Positions 8,355-18,524 of a stretch of DNA of 64,000 nt are shown here, piece after piece. The position numbers were made by a program, and so were the translations under genes. The stretch is taken from assembly GCA_003144015.1 (NCBI GenBank), contig QFWS01000004.1, positions 248,001-312,000 of the forward strand. Reading direction: 5' to 3'. The notes under the pieces are model-generated. The model was not told the origin of the DNA, made no database searches, and saw nothing but the letters and a program-made list of their open reading frames with translations. The stretch is from Flavobacteriaceae bacterium LYZ1037 (GTDB lineage Bacteria; Bacteroidota; Bacteroidia; Flavobacteriales; Flavobacteriaceae). Positions within the stretch are counted from its first letter, which is position 1. Every line of letters begins with the position of its first letter.

Positions 8355-9314
8355 TTAAACAGGTTGTTTAACTTTTGCTTTTAGGTTTGTAAGCATTTCT
8401 CGAGTAATATCATCTAAAGAAAAAGAATGTTTCCAACCCCAATCTTCGCGAGCTCTAGTATCGTCTATGCATTTAGGCCAAGAATCGGCTATTTTTTGTC
8501 TAAAATCTGGGTTGTATGAAATAGTAAATTCAGGAATATATTTTTGTATTGATTTAGCGATTTGTTTTGGTGTAAAACTAACGGCTGAAATGTTATAAGA
8601 AGATTTTACTTTTATGTCTTCGGGTTTGGCATCCATAATAGCTATTGTTGCTTTTATAGCATCATCCATAAACATCATTGGTAATTCGGTGTCCTCAGAT
8701 AAAAAGCATTCGTATTTTTTTTCAGCTATTGCTTTGTGATAAATTTCTACAGCATAATCAGTGGTTCCTCCTCCAGGCATTGTTTTCCAACTAATAATTC
8801 CAGGATAGCGTAAGCTTCTAATATCTACACCATATTGTTTATGGTAGTATTCACACCAATGTTCTCCTACTTCTTTCGTGATACCATAAACAGTAGCAGG
8901 TTCCATAATGGTGCATTGAGGGGTGTTTTCCTTGGGAGTTGTGGGTCCAAATACTGCAATACTTGAAGGCCAAAACACTTTTTTAATAAAGCCTTCTTTG
9001 GCTAAATCTAATACATGAAATAAGGATTCCATGTTTAATTCCCATGCTTTTCTTGGAAATTTTTCTCCAGTAGCACTTAACATGGCTGCCATTAAATAAA
9101 TGGTATTTATTTGGTATTTTTCAACACAAATTTTAACAGAACTAAAATCTTGCGCATCTACTATTTCAAAAATACCAGAATTAACTAATTCAATATTATT
9201 GTAGCTTATATCACTAGCAATAACATTATTTGCAGGATAAATGCTTCTTAATTTTTGAGTTAGTTCAGATCCTATTTGACCACCTGCACCAATTATTAAT
9301 ATTTTAGGAATCAT
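8355..9314 (-). CDS. L-threonine 3-dehydrogenase, short-chain (SDR) type
   Basis: A 319-residue extended SDR. The NAD-binding IIGAGGQIGSEL is at residues 6-17, and the catalytic YGITK follows at about 169-173. The segments YPGIISWKTMPGGGTTDYA and DDTRAREDWGWKH are the hallmark of the SDR-type threonine dehydrogenases known from Flavobacterium, and distinguish it from UDP-sugar epimerases. It oxidises L-threonine to 2-amino-3-oxobutyrate with NAD in the cytoplasm, feeding glycine formation with a Kbl-type ligase, which is not encoded next to it. It is monocistronic with its own upstream region. Confidence 0.88.
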   Translation of the reverse strand: MIPKILIIGAGGQIGSELTQKLRSIYPANNVIASDISYNNIELVNSGIFEIVDAQDFSSVKICVEKYQINTIYLMAAMLSATGEKFPRKAWELNMESLFHVLDLAKEGFIKKVFWPSSIAVFGPTTPKENTPQCTIMEPATVYGITKEVGEHWCEYYHKQYGVDIRSLRYPGIISWKTMPGGGTTDYAVEIYHKAIAEKKYECFLSEDTELPMMFMDDAIKATIAIMDAKPEDIKVKSSYNISAVSFTPKQIAKSIQKYIPEFTISYNPDFRQKIADSWPKCIDDTRAREDWGWKHSFSLDDITREMLTNLKAKVKQPV

Positions 9315-9437
9315 TTTTTAGTATTTGGTTTTCAAAAATAATAAGATTTTTATAGTTGTATTATAAAATTAACTTAAAAAATGCGCTTTAAATATTAAAC
9401 ATGTGCTAAACAATAGGATATAAAAAACCGAAATCTA

Positions 9438-9445
9438 TATATTTG
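9438..9445 (+). promoter_or_regulatory. -7 promoter element TATATTTG
   Basis: TATATTTG fits the Bacteroidota -7 consensus TAnnTTTG exactly and lies 20 bp before the ATG at 9466. It would give a short leader and supports that ATG over the TTG at 9460. The -33 partner is unclear. Confidence 0.45.
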
Positions 9446-9465
9446 CTATTCTTTATAAATTGCAC

Positions 9466-9972
9466 ATGAAATTAATTTTAAGTTTTTTCCTAATTGTATG
9501 CCTGTTTTCTTGTGAAGAGAACACTAAAAATGAGCAACAAACAGAAAACAATACAACTGTTTTAGTTTCTAAAAAGAATATACAAAAGCTTAATTATACA
9601 GATTTTGTTTTAGATTCTAAAGTTAAGAAAAAAATTCAAGGTTGGAATAAGTATACCGAGTTGGAAGGTGTTATTTTAAATTTAAAACAGGGAAATTTAT
9701 CTTATTTTAAAGAGAATCATGATATATTAGAAGCATTAATCACTGATCTTAAAGAGACCATTCCAGAAAGCGTTAATTCGCCATCAGTTATGTCAAGATT
9801 AATTGCTTTAGACACAAAACTATACAAATTAGAGAGTGTAGTAAATCTTTCAAATACAACTTCAGATAAATTAATTATTCCAATTAAGGAAGTGTTAGTT
9901 TCTTTTTCAAATTTAAATCTTCAAATGAATAAAAAGATTGAAAGAGAATCTCAAAAAATTCAAAAACCTTAG
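9466..9972 (+). CDS. Small lipoprotein of unknown function
   Basis: A 168-residue protein whose N-terminus MKLILSFFLIVCLFSCEEN is a lipoprotein signal with lipobox LFSC, the Cys near residue 16 being the lipidation site. The remainder is Lys/Leu/Asn-rich and predicted helical, with no recognised domain. A start six bases upstream (TTG at 9460) is possible, but the ATG gives the better signal peptide and is preceded by a -7 box. It precedes the M13 peptidase by 94 bp on the same strand and may be co-transcribed with it. No function is proposed. Confidence 0.75.
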   Translation: MKLILSFFLIVCLFSCEENTKNEQQTENNTTVLVSKKNIQKLNYTDFVLDSKVKKKIQGWNKYTELEGVILNLKQGNLSYFKENHDILEALITDLKETIPESVNSPSVMSRLIALDTKLYKLESVVNLSNTTSDKLIIPIKEVLVSFSNLNLQMNKKIERESQKIQKP

Positions 9973-10066
9973 TAAAGTTGCTAGATTTATTAAGATTTTG
10001 TTAATGTGTTTATCTAAATAAGTAATTACTAGTATTTTTCGCGTTTTAATATTCAACCCTTACTCT

Positions 10067-12163
10067 ATGAACAAAAAAAACATGAGACTGTCGCTATTTA
10101 GCGCTGTAGCTTTAGCAGGTTTAATTGCATGCAAAAATGACCAAAACAAAGACATGGCACAACTTGAAGTTGAAAAAATTCCGGGAATAAATTTAGATTT
10201 TATGGATACCTCCATAAAACCAACCAACGATTTCTTTAATTATGTGAATGGAACCTGGTTAAATACCAATGAAATTCCAGCAGATAGAACTCGATGGGGA
10301 AGTTTTGATGAGCTTCGACAAAAAACAGACGAGGACGCTTTGTCTATTTTAAAATCTGCAATGTCTAATAATAAAGATTTAGAAAAAATTGAAGTTCTTC
10401 CTGGTTCAGACCAAGAGAAAGCTGTAAAACTTTTTCAGACTATTATGGATACGGTTTCTAGAAATCATCAAGGTATCGATCCTATTAAACCTTATTTATC
10501 TAAAATTGAAAACATTACAGATATTGAAGATTTACAAGCTTATTTAATAGAGATGGAACCTCAAGGAGGGGCTGGCTTTTTTGGGTTTGGAGTAGGCTCT
10601 CATCCAAAAAATAGTGATTTAAACGTTGGTTATATTGGTAATGGTTCTTTGGGATTAAGCAGAGATTATTATGTAGACCAAGACGACGATACGAAAGAAA
10701 AGAGAGAGAAATATCGTGCACATATTGCAAGGATGTTACAATATATTGGTGAGACAGAAGCATCTTCGAAGCTAAAAGCAGACCAGATTTTAGAATTCGA
10801 AACACGAATGGCTAAATCAACAATGACAAAAGAAGACAGAAGAGATGCCAGAAAAAGATTCAATCCAAAATCTTTAGAGGACTTAAAAGTAATGACCACC
10901 TCTGTAAATTGGGAAGCTTATTTTAAGGGTATTGGTGTAACGTCTATTGATACAGTTATAGTTTCAGATCCAGGTTATTTTAAAACACTTGATGTGTTAT
11001 TAAAAGAAAATAAAGTTGATGTTTGGAAAGATTATTTAAACTGGACCTTAATTAGACGTGCAGCAGGAAAGTTAACAACCGAAATGGAAACTGCAAATTG
11101 GGAGTTTTATAGTAGAGACTTAAGAGGTTCTAAAGAACAAAGACCAAGGGATGAACGCGCCTTGAATACTTTAAATGGTACAGTTGGAGAAGCTTTAGGG
11201 AAATTGTATGTAGACAAAATGTTTCCGCCAGAAGCTAAAGAGAAAGCAGAACTGATGATAAAAAACATCATGATTGCTTTCGAAAATAGAATTCAGAACT
11301 TAGAGTGGATGGCACCAGAAACTAAAGTAAAAGCTATTGAGAAACTTCAAAAAATGAGTGTTAAAATAGCCTATCCAGATAAATGGAAAGACTATTCTGC
11401 TCTTGACATTAAAGGAGTCGATGAAGGTGGGTCTTATTTTATAAACTTAAATAATGCTTCTAAATGGAATTTTAATGAAAGTTTAAATAAGCTTGGAAAA
11501 CCAGTTGATAAAAGCGAATGGCATATGGCACCACAAATTGTGAATGCTTACTTTATGCCTTCATATAACGAGATTGTTTTTCCTGCAGCTATATTACAAC
11601 CACCATTTTATAACTATCAAGCAGACGACGCTGTAAATTATGGAGGTATTGGAGCTGTTATTGGACATGAGATATCTCATTGTTTTGATGATTCAGGTTC
11701 TCGATATGATGCCAATGGCAATTTGAATAATTGGTGGACAGAAGAAGATTTAGAAGAGTTTACTGTTTTAGGAAAACAATTATCAGAACAGTTTAGTCAA
11801 GTAAAAGCTTTTCCTGATGTTTCATTAAATGGAGATTTTACTTTAGGAGAAAATATTGGAGACTTAGGTGGTGTTAATGCTGCTTATGATGGTTTACAGA
11901 TGTATTTAAACGAAAAAGGGAGACCTGAGGACATTGATGGTTTTACACCAGAACAACGTTTCTTTATGAGTTGGGCAACTATCTGGAGAACCAAATACAC
12001 AGATGATGCTTTAAGAAATCAAATTAAAACAAATACACATTCACCAGGTATGTATCGTGCTGTAATGCCATTACAGAATGTAGATGCTTTTTACGAAGCG
12101 TTTGATGTTAAAGAAGGAGATAACATGTATCTAGCTCCAGAGAATCGAGTTAAAATATGGTAA
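10067..12163 (+). CDS. M13-family metallopeptidase lipoprotein (neprilysin/PepO type)
   Basis: A 698-residue zinc peptidase with a lipoprotein signal ending LAGLIACKND, so it is probably anchored on the periplasmic or outer surface. The body starts with the M13 opening VNGTWLNTNEIPADRTRWG. The zinc site is HEISH (His534, Glu535, His538), with the third ligand Glu595 in GENIGDLGG. The segment NAYFMPSYNEIVFPAAILQPPF is the family substrate-binding strand. Length is normal. It hydrolyses short peptides outside the cytoplasm, probably for amino acid supply. A perfect 18-bp-stem terminator follows. Confidence 0.93.
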   Translation: MNKKNMRLSLFSAVALAGLIACKNDQNKDMAQLEVEKIPGINLDFMDTSIKPTNDFFNYVNGTWLNTNEIPADRTRWGSFDELRQKTDEDALSILKSAMSNNKDLEKIEVLPGSDQEKAVKLFQTIMDTVSRNHQGIDPIKPYLSKIENITDIEDLQAYLIEMEPQGGAGFFGFGVGSHPKNSDLNVGYIGNGSLGLSRDYYVDQDDDTKEKREKYRAHIARMLQYIGETEASSKLKADQILEFETRMAKSTMTKEDRRDARKRFNPKSLEDLKVMTTSVNWEAYFKGIGVTSIDTVIVSDPGYFKTLDVLLKENKVDVWKDYLNWTLIRRAAGKLTTEMETANWEFYSRDLRGSKEQRPRDERALNTLNGTVGEALGKLYVDKMFPPEAKEKAELMIKNIMIAFENRIQNLEWMAPETKVKAIEKLQKMSVKIAYPDKWKDYSALDIKGVDEGGSYFINLNNASKWNFNESLNKLGKPVDKSEWHMAPQIVNAYFMPSYNEIVFPAAILQPPFYNYQADDAVNYGGIGAVIGHEISHCFDDSGSRYDANGNLNNWWTEEDLEEFTVLGKQLSEQFSQVKAFPDVSLNGDFTLGENIGDLGGVNAAYDGLQMYLNEKGRPEDIDGFTPEQRFFMSWATIWRTKYTDDALRNQIKTNTHSPGMYRAVMPLQNVDAFYEAFDVKEGDNMYLAPENRVKIW

Positions 12164-12180
12164 TTTTTAAAATATATTAA

Positions 12181-12218
12181 AAACTAAAAACCAGCAATTT
12201 ATTGCTGGTTTTTAGTTT
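12181..12218. terminator. Strong bidirectional terminator between convergent genes
   Basis: A perfect 18-bp stem (arms 12181-12198 and 12201-12218, core CCAGCAAT/ATTGCTGG) with a 2-base loop. A-rich and T-rich flanks on the two sides allow termination in both directions, of the M13 gene on plus and the TPR gene on minus. Confidence 0.88.
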
Positions 12219-12239
12219 TAGATAATTATTAGATTATGT

Positions 12240-12938
12240 TTATTCTTTTGTTTTTGACTTTTGTCCTAAAAGTGCATTTCTACTTACAAAGGCCAAATTG
12301 AAATTGGGTGCTATAGTTAATGCTTGTTCTAGGTATGAAACAGCAGTGTCAATATTTGTTTCTTTATTTTGGTTAAAAACTACAAGTCCTTTTAAATATA
12401 AAAAAGCAGCTTTTAGAGGCACTTGATATGGCTGTTGTGTTTCATAAAACGTTTTTTTAATGTTGTCGTCTACATGTAAAAGGCCGTATTCAACTTTTTT
12501 AGAAGCTTCTGTTATATTTTGTGTTTGTAAATATAATTCTGCTAATTCGTAAGCAACTGTTACGTTTTCAGTTCTTCTAAATAGTTCTTCAAATTGTTTT
12601 AATGCGAGCTGTGGCTGGTTTAAAGATTTTAAGGACACCGCTTTAATCTCGACAGCCATATCTGAATCTGTTGCAAAGAGCTCTACGCCAATGGTATTTA
12701 TAGCTTGTGTAAACTTACCGTCTTTCATGTATAAAAAAGCTAAAGTGTCTTGTCTAGCATCAGAAGGTTCTAAAACAATTAAATGTGTTAGCCCATTAAT
12801 AACCCCTTGAATATCGCCTTGGGTTTTCATTTGTTTATAATAAGCTTCATAATGCTTTAATAACTCTTGGGTGTTTTGTGCATTTGCACCTAAATTTAAA
12901 CACATGGTAATGCAAAATAGAAGAATGGCTCTTTTCAT
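12240..12938 (-). CDS. Periplasmic TPR protein
   Basis: A 232-residue protein with a signal peptide (MKRAILLFCITMCLNLGANAQ) and tetratricopeptide-like helices, for example VEIKAVSLKSLNQPQLALKQFEELF-type pairs (residues ~95-120) and a last repeat VSYLEQALTIAPNFNLAF. TPR proteins act as protein-binding scaffolds; partners cannot be read from sequence. It is probably periplasmic. It is downstream of the M28 peptidase on the same strand, but 81 bp separate them and no common role is evident. Confidence 0.8.
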   Translation of the reverse strand: MKRAILLFCITMCLNLGANAQNTQELLKHYEAYYKQMKTQGDIQGVINGLTHLIVLEPSDARQDTLAFLYMKDGKFTQAINTIGVELFATDSDMAVEIKAVSLKSLNQPQLALKQFEELFRRTENVTVAYELAELYLQTQNITEASKKVEYGLLHVDDNIKKTFYETQQPYQVPLKAAFLYLKGLVVFNQNKETNIDTAVSYLEQALTIAPNFNLAFVSRNALLGQKSKTKE

Positions 12939-13019
12939 AAAAATCTTATTTTTTTATCTCAAAATTATAAAAATTCATCACTTAATATCTTTAAATCCTG
13001 TTAATTATTCATATTGTAC

Positions 13020-15317
13020 TTATTCAATAACAATGGTTTTTTTAAGCAACACCGCATCATTTATTACAAATGGTTTTGGAATCATTTCATTGGGTCTTTC
13101 TTCAACTCTAAACAAATCATTATCTAATAAATCGAAAGACATGTCATAAAATGTGAAGGTGGTTTTCTGGTTTTTAGGAACGCTAAATTCAATTTCTAGA
13201 AATTTATTATCCACCACATAATATTCAAACAGTCTGTTATATTCTCTTTCTGAAAACACAAAACCTGCTTTGTTTTTTTCTATTTCAAGACCATTTACAT
13301 TAAAAGAGGTAAATACATTTGTTGAATCGGCATAAAGATCCATTCTATTTACAACACGTTGTGGAGAAATAAAAAGTTTTAAATACCTGGATTCACCAAT
13401 AATGGTATCTTTTTGTATATCCACATAAGTTTCTTTAAAAGGTTTAATATTTGCTTTTTTACTATAGGTGAAATTCGTATTGTATTTGCTTGCAAAAGTT
13501 ATTTTTGAAATATCGTGGTTTTCATCTGGAGAGTCAGTAAGATATGCTTCAGTCCATGGATCTAATACCTTGTCGTAAGTTGTCCATATAGCTTCATTTT
13601 TATCCATATCTAAGTAATAAACCAAACTATTAGGTTTTGGGTGTTCTTCATTAAAATCAGCATTTAAATGCGCAGACACAAAACAACAAAAAGCTAAAAT
13701 AAATAAGATATAAGACCACCTGTTTTTATATCTATAAAATCCAAATACACCAATACATAATGAGAAAATTAAGGACACCAAAATGGTAGTAGCAATAATG
13801 GTTTTTAAACCTAAACCAACAGGAAACATTTTAACAAAAGGCGATAATATCAATAAAGCAGGAAACAGTAAAAACGTCATTAAAATTAAACTAGGATGTT
13901 TTTGCCTTACAAGTACAAACAAACTTATAAGTCCGAAATAAACAGGAATAATAAAGAAACTAGCACCTTTAAGCTGAAAAGCAATGACACCACAAATAAC
14001 TAACCATAAGAATAATGGAGGAACCACTAAGCTTGCCGTATTTTCTGGCTTATATACTTTATTATAAAGCCACATGCAAATAGCAGCAGAAAGTAAACTA
14101 AATGCTAAAATGTAGGTAGTGCCATTATACGTAAACCCTTGAAGTATTTCGTTGTATTGCGGATAGATTGTTGTTAATATTTTCCATCCAAAATACCCAA
14201 TGCCACCATTAATTATTAAAGCAGCAATTCCAGGTAAAAAACCAATAGCAATGTGTTTTGAATTTAAGGTTCTTTTATTTATGCCATAAAATACTAATGC
14301 TATAAATATCAATATGGCTATAATAAGCATTGGAAAAACCCAAGAATACGGATATGTTACTGTTTTAAAAAGAGGTACATTAAAGTAGATATCGTCTGTA
14401 TCACTTTTTAGATTATTAAGATTGGCATCTGCAAAATAATGTAGTAAAGGCATCAAGTAGCTGCCTTGATGTTCTAAGGTATTTCGGTCTAATCTTTCGT
14501 AAGTATCTAAAGCAGTATGGTAATCAAAATGGTCGTCTATAAAAGCAAAATTAAACCCTTCAATATTTCCATCTTCTCTAAAACGAGTTAAATCTGTATC
14601 GTTTGGTAGTTTTTTATACACACTATAAGCTAATGAGTTGGCTACTGGATATTGTGGATTGGCAGCCTTAAAACCAGAAATTAAGGCCTTATTCCCTCCG
14701 TTAGTTTCCATAAGCATATAACTTGGACCACCACTTCCTCGAGCTTCAAAGTTTAAGACTAAGCCTACATCTTGAGCCCAAGGTTGTTTGTTTACAAAAA
14801 GAGAAGCACCATTTAGGCCCAATTCTTCCGCATCAGAAAACATAATAATCAAATCATTTTTTGGCGTTTTATTTTCGTGTAAATAAGCCCTTAGCCCTTC
14901 CAGAATAGTAACAACACCAGAGCCAGCATCACTTGCTCCTAAAGACGCATGAGATTTACTATCGTAATGCGATAGTAACATCAAGGCCTTAGAATTCTCT
15001 AAACCTTTAATTCTCGCTAGGATGTTTTTTGGTTTGGTTATGGTTCCCCAATCTGTTAAGATATATCCTTCTTGAATTTCGGTTTCTAAACCTAAATCTT
15101 GTAATGCTTTTACTAGGTAATTTTTAACTCTCTCATGATCTGGACTCCCAACATAATGAGGGTTTTTTGAAATTTCTTTTAAATGAATTAACGCTCGTTG
15201 TGTAGAAAAGGTACTGTCTGGTGCGTCTATAGAAGAAATATTGCTTGGCAATAAAGCTGAAAAACTCCAGTAAATAGCAGCAATAATTAAAATAATGGAA
15301 AACACTTTTTTTAACAT
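13020..15317 (-). CDS. M28-family metalloaminopeptidase with multiple membrane segments
   Basis: A 765-residue membrane peptidase. An N-terminal hydrophobic segment (residues ~5-22) is followed by an M28 domain with His117 and Asp119 in SHYDS, Asp130 in LGASDAGSG, and Glu164/165 in SDAEELGL, which form the two-zinc site. From about residue 310 to 530 there are several hydrophobic segments, then a C-terminal soluble domain. This architecture resembles the ERMP1/Fxna-type M28 peptidases. It probably removes N-terminal residues from peptides on the outer face of the inner membrane. Monocistronic. Confidence 0.87.
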   Translation of the reverse strand: MLKKVFSIILIIAAIYWSFSALLPSNISSIDAPDSTFSTQRALIHLKEISKNPHYVGSPDHERVKNYLVKALQDLGLETEIQEGYILTDWGTITKPKNILARIKGLENSKALMLLSHYDSKSHASLGASDAGSGVVTILEGLRAYLHENKTPKNDLIIMFSDAEELGLNGASLFVNKQPWAQDVGLVLNFEARGSGGPSYMLMETNGGNKALISGFKAANPQYPVANSLAYSVYKKLPNDTDLTRFREDGNIEGFNFAFIDDHFDYHTALDTYERLDRNTLEHQGSYLMPLLHYFADANLNNLKSDTDDIYFNVPLFKTVTYPYSWVFPMLIIAILIFIALVFYGINKRTLNSKHIAIGFLPGIAALIINGGIGYFGWKILTTIYPQYNEILQGFTYNGTTYILAFSLLSAAICMWLYNKVYKPENTASLVVPPLFLWLVICGVIAFQLKGASFFIIPVYFGLISLFVLVRQKHPSLILMTFLLFPALLILSPFVKMFPVGLGLKTIIATTILVSLIFSLCIGVFGFYRYKNRWSYILFILAFCCFVSAHLNADFNEEHPKPNSLVYYLDMDKNEAIWTTYDKVLDPWTEAYLTDSPDENHDISKITFASKYNTNFTYSKKANIKPFKETYVDIQKDTIIGESRYLKLFISPQRVVNRMDLYADSTNVFTSFNVNGLEIEKNKAGFVFSEREYNRLFEYYVVDNKFLEIEFSVPKNQKTTFTFYDMSFDLLDNDLFRVEERPNEMIPKPFVINDAVLLKKTIVIE

Positions 15318-15433
15318 GACTGGATGTGGTTGGTTAGTTTTTATAAAAATAAGAAAATAATCTCAGCAAATTATCAGTTAGGATAACTCATTAATAATAA
15401 GTATATTTAAGATTAATAAAAAATTGATTCATC

Positions 15434-15904
15434 ATGGCAATAAAGAGTTTCCAAGGAGCTAGAAAGCAACAATCAGATACATCTGAAGACGCTCCATTTA
15501 AAGTTAGTGATATTATGTGTAAAGATCTCATCACTTTTAAACCAGAACAATCTGTTGAAGAAGTTATTGAAACGTTAATAAATAAAAAAATATCTGGTGG
15601 CCCTGTTGTAAATGATAATAATGAATTGATTGGGATTATTTCTGAAGGAGATTGCTTGAAACAAATTAGTGAAAGTAGATATTATAATATGCCAATGGAG
15701 AATGATAATGTAGAAAAGCGTATGGTAAAAGATGTTGAAACTATTGATGGAAACATGAATGTGTTTGATGCTGCCAATAAATTTTTAGAATCTAAAAGAA
15801 GACGTTTCCCAATAGTAGAAAACGGTAAATTGGTAGGACAAATTAGTCAGAAAGATATTTTAAAAGCAGCCATAAGCTTAAAAGGACATACTTGGGACAA
15901 ATAA
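15434..15904 (+). CDS. CBS-pair domain protein
   Basis: A 156-residue soluble protein made almost wholly of two CBS domains (residues ~23-80 and ~95-152), seen as VSDIMCKDLITFKP and a matching second half ending VGQISQKDILKAA. CBS pairs bind adenine nucleotides and serve as energy or ligand sensors; what this stand-alone pair controls is not indicated. The N-terminal 20 residues are a polar, Gln/Asp-rich extension. It ends 3 bp before the nadB stop on the other strand; no terminator is seen between them. Confidence 0.87.
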   Translation: MAIKSFQGARKQQSDTSEDAPFKVSDIMCKDLITFKPEQSVEEVIETLINKKISGGPVVNDNNELIGIISEGDCLKQISESRYYNMPMENDNVEKRMVKDVETIDGNMNVFDAANKFLESKRRRFPIVENGKLVGQISQKDILKAAISLKGHTWDK

Positions 15905-15907
15905 TAA

Positions 15908-17455
15908 TTATATATTATTTACATTAAAGAATCCTCCTTTATTTTGTTTTCTTTTTAAAGATTGTCCAATAATTAAATGGGCAACATTTACCATATTTCG
16001 TAGTTCGCATAGTGTGGTTGTAACTTTAGACGTTTTATAAAGTTCTTCAACTTCTTTATGGATAATATCTAGCTGTTTAGTGGCTTTTAATAATTGGTTA
16101 TCACTTCTTACAATGCCAACATAATCACGCATTAAAGTTTGTAATTTCTTTAGGTTATGTATAATTAAAATATGTTCATTGGGGATGCTTGTTCCTTTAT
16201 CATCCCAAAATGGAAGCATTTGTTCTTTAACTGATACGAGATTTTTGCATAGATATTCAAATATATTATGAGCATAAACTAATGCTTCTAATAATGAATT
16301 TGAAGCTAATCTGTTAGCGCCATGGAGTCCTGTTCTTGAGCATTCACCACAAGCAAATAGATTGGTAATAGACGTTTTTCCATCTACATCAACTTCAATG
16401 CCTCCACATACATAATGCGAAGCAGGAACTACTGGAATCCAATCTTTCCCAATGTCAATATTGTTGTCCAAACAGGTTTTATAAATATTTGGAAAATGGT
16501 GTTTAAAACCTTCAATATTTAAATGTGTACAATCTAAATAGACACAACTGTCTCTAGTTTTCTTTAATTCAGTATCAATACTTTGAGAAACTATGTCTCT
16601 AGAGGCTAATTCGGCACGTACATCATAATTTGGCATAAACCTATTGCCATCCTTTGTTCGTAAATACGCTCCAAATCCTCTAACAGCTTCCGAAATTAAA
16701 AAAGCAGAACCTTCCCGATTTGTGCATAAAGCTGTTGGGTGAAACTGTACAAACTCCATATCCTTTATTCTGGCTTTCGCTCTATAAGCCATAGCAATCC
16801 CATCTCCAGTGGCAATAGTAGGATTTGTTGTATGTCCATATAAACGACCAATGCCACCAGAAGCCAATACAGTATTATCTGCTTGTATTGTTAGAATCTC
16901 TCCAGTTTTTTGATGCAACACATAAGCACCAAAACAGTTGATGTTTTTAGACACTAATTTTAATTGATGTTCAGTAATTAAATCGATGGCAAAATGATAA
17001 GCTAATATGCTGATGTTTTTAAGTTGATGCACACGAGCTAATAATGCACGTTCAATTTCGTAACCTGTGATATCTTTATAATGCACAACACGATTCTGAC
17101 TGTGGCCACCTTCTTTTCCTAAATCGAGTTTTCCTGTTTGATTTACATCAAATTGTGCTCCCCAGACCATGAGTTCTTTTAAGCGCTTGGGACCTTCTGT
17201 AATAACCATGTTTACAACGGCTTTGTTGCACAAACCATCGCCAGCAATTAACGTATCTTCAATATGTTTTTGGAATGAATCAGTTTTGTTATCTAATACA
17301 ACTGCAACACCACCTTGAGCGTATTTGGTGTTAGACTCGTCCTCATCTCCTTTGGTTACAATGGTGATGTTTTTCTTAGGAAAAGCTTCAGCATACTTTA
17401 CAGCCAATGTTAAACCTGCAACCCCAGAGCCTATAATAAGTAAGTGGGTTTTCAT
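15908..17455 (-). CDS. nadB: L-aspartate oxidase
   Basis: A 515-residue FAD enzyme of de novo NAD synthesis that oxidises L-aspartate to iminoaspartate for NadA. The FAD-binding LIIGSGVAGLTLAVKYA is at the N-terminus, followed by SNTKYAQGGVAVV, GGHSQNRVVH, and the active-site block EFVQFHPTALC. A HGANRLASNSLLE motif marks the succinate dehydrogenase/fumarate reductase flavoprotein family, and the C-terminus has the helical domain typical of NadB. The start codon directly abuts the end of nadA (17456), so the two are translated from one mRNA. Confidence 0.95.
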   Translation of the reverse strand: MKTHLLIIGSGVAGLTLAVKYAEAFPKKNITIVTKGDEDESNTKYAQGGVAVVLDNKTDSFQKHIEDTLIAGDGLCNKAVVNMVITEGPKRLKELMVWGAQFDVNQTGKLDLGKEGGHSQNRVVHYKDITGYEIERALLARVHQLKNISILAYHFAIDLITEHQLKLVSKNINCFGAYVLHQKTGEILTIQADNTVLASGGIGRLYGHTTNPTIATGDGIAMAYRAKARIKDMEFVQFHPTALCTNREGSAFLISEAVRGFGAYLRTKDGNRFMPNYDVRAELASRDIVSQSIDTELKKTRDSCVYLDCTHLNIEGFKHHFPNIYKTCLDNNIDIGKDWIPVVPASHYVCGGIEVDVDGKTSITNLFACGECSRTGLHGANRLASNSLLEALVYAHNIFEYLCKNLVSVKEQMLPFWDDKGTSIPNEHILIIHNLKKLQTLMRDYVGIVRSDNQLLKATKQLDIIHKEVEELYKTSKVTTTLCELRNMVNVAHLIIGQSLKRKQNKGGFFNVNNI

Positions 17456-18382
17456 TTATTTAGATAGTTCCAGCATGCGTTCAATTGGTATTAAAGCCTG
17501 TTTTCTAATAGGTTCTGGAACATCAATTTGTGGGGATTCATTCAATAAACAATCGTATAGTTTTTGAAGTGTATTCATTTTCATAAAAGCACATTCACTA
17601 CAAGCACAGGTGTTATCTTCTTCAGCAGGAGCAGGTATTAATAACGTATTTGGTACTTCTTGTTGCATTTTATGAAGGATTCCTGCTTCTGTAGCTACAA
17701 TAAATTTTTCCTCCGGATGTTTTTTTACAAATTGAATCATCCCAGCTGTAGATCCAATGTAATTGGCAGCATCAAGAATATGAGCTTCAGATTCTGGATG
17801 AGCGATAATTTTGGAGCCAGGATGTTTTTGATATAAATTTAATAGTTTGTCTATAGAAAAGGCTTCATGTACTATACAAGCACCATCCCAAAGTGCTAAA
17901 TTGCGACCAGAAACCTTACTGATATAATGACCTAAATTTTTATCAGGTGCAAAAATAATTGGGATTTTCTTTGGAACAGATTCTACAATTTTTAGAGCAT
18001 TTGATGAGGTGCAAACTATATCACTCATAGCTTTAATTTCTGCAGAACAATTGATGTAAGTTATCACTAAATGGTCTGGATGTTGTTCTTTAAAAGTTTT
18101 AAATGCGTCTGGTGGACAGGAATCTGCTAAAGAGCAACCAGCTTTTAAATCTGGTAAAACAACGGTTTTGTTTGGGTTCAAGATTTTTGCTGTTTCAGCC
18201 ATAAAATGAACACCAGCAAACACAATAATGTCGGCATCTGTTTCTGCTGCCTTTTGAGACAAACCTAAGCTGTCACCTACATAATCTGCCACATCTTGAA
18301 TTTCAGGCACCTGATAATAATGCGCTAAAATAACAGCGTTCTTTTCATTTTTTAAACGAAGTATTTCTTTTTTTAAGTCCAA
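17456..18382 (-). CDS. nadA: Quinolinate synthase
   Basis: A 308-residue enzyme that condenses iminoaspartate with dihydroxyacetone phosphate to quinolinate. The [4Fe-4S] ligands are visible: Cys83 in AGCSLADSC, Cys169 in [10 protein letters not shown], and a Cys in [14 protein letters not shown] (261/264 region). The substrate-binding [10 protein letters not shown] is at residues 21-30 and CTSSNA follows. It lies directly upstream of nadB, with no gap, and diverges from an Rrf2 regulator, 142 bp away, which has its own iron-sulphur-type cysteines. Confidence 0.95.
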   Translation of the reverse strand: MDLKKEILRLKNEKNAVILAHYYQVPEIQDVADYVGDSLGLSQKAAETDADIIVFAGVHFMAETAKILNPNKTVVLPDLKAGCSLADSCPPDAFKTFKEQHPDHLVITYINCSAEIKAMSDIVCTSSNALKIVESVPKKIPIIFAPDKNLGHYISKVSGRNLALWDGACIVHEAFSIDKLLNLYQKHPGSKIIAHPESEAHILDAANYIGSTAGMIQFVKKHPEEKFIVATEAGILHKMQQEVPNTLLIPAPAEEDNTCACSECAFMKMNTLQKLYDCLLNESPQIDVPEPIRKQALIPIERMLELSK

Positions 18383-18504
18383 AGTATCTAGGGATTAAGA
18401 ATAATATATGAAGCAAATTTATTGGTAAGCTGCCTTACAAATTATGATATAAATCATATATCGACTTATTGATTAAAAATAATAGGACAAAAACATCTTT
18501 TTTA

Positions 18505-18512
18505 TATCTTTG
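18505..18512 (+). promoter_or_regulatory. -7 promoter element of the Rrf2 gene
   Basis: TATCTTTG matches TAnnTTTG exactly. It overlaps the TTG codon at 18510 that the longest frame would use, so that codon should lie outside the transcript and translation probably begins at GTG 18525. No clear -33 box is assigned. Confidence 0.45.
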
Positions 18513-18524
18513 AAAAAAAACACT

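Noticed and set aside
12871-13149. Plus-strand frame of 92 residues
   Set aside because: It runs antisense across the starts and ends of the TPR and M28 genes and has no family-like content.
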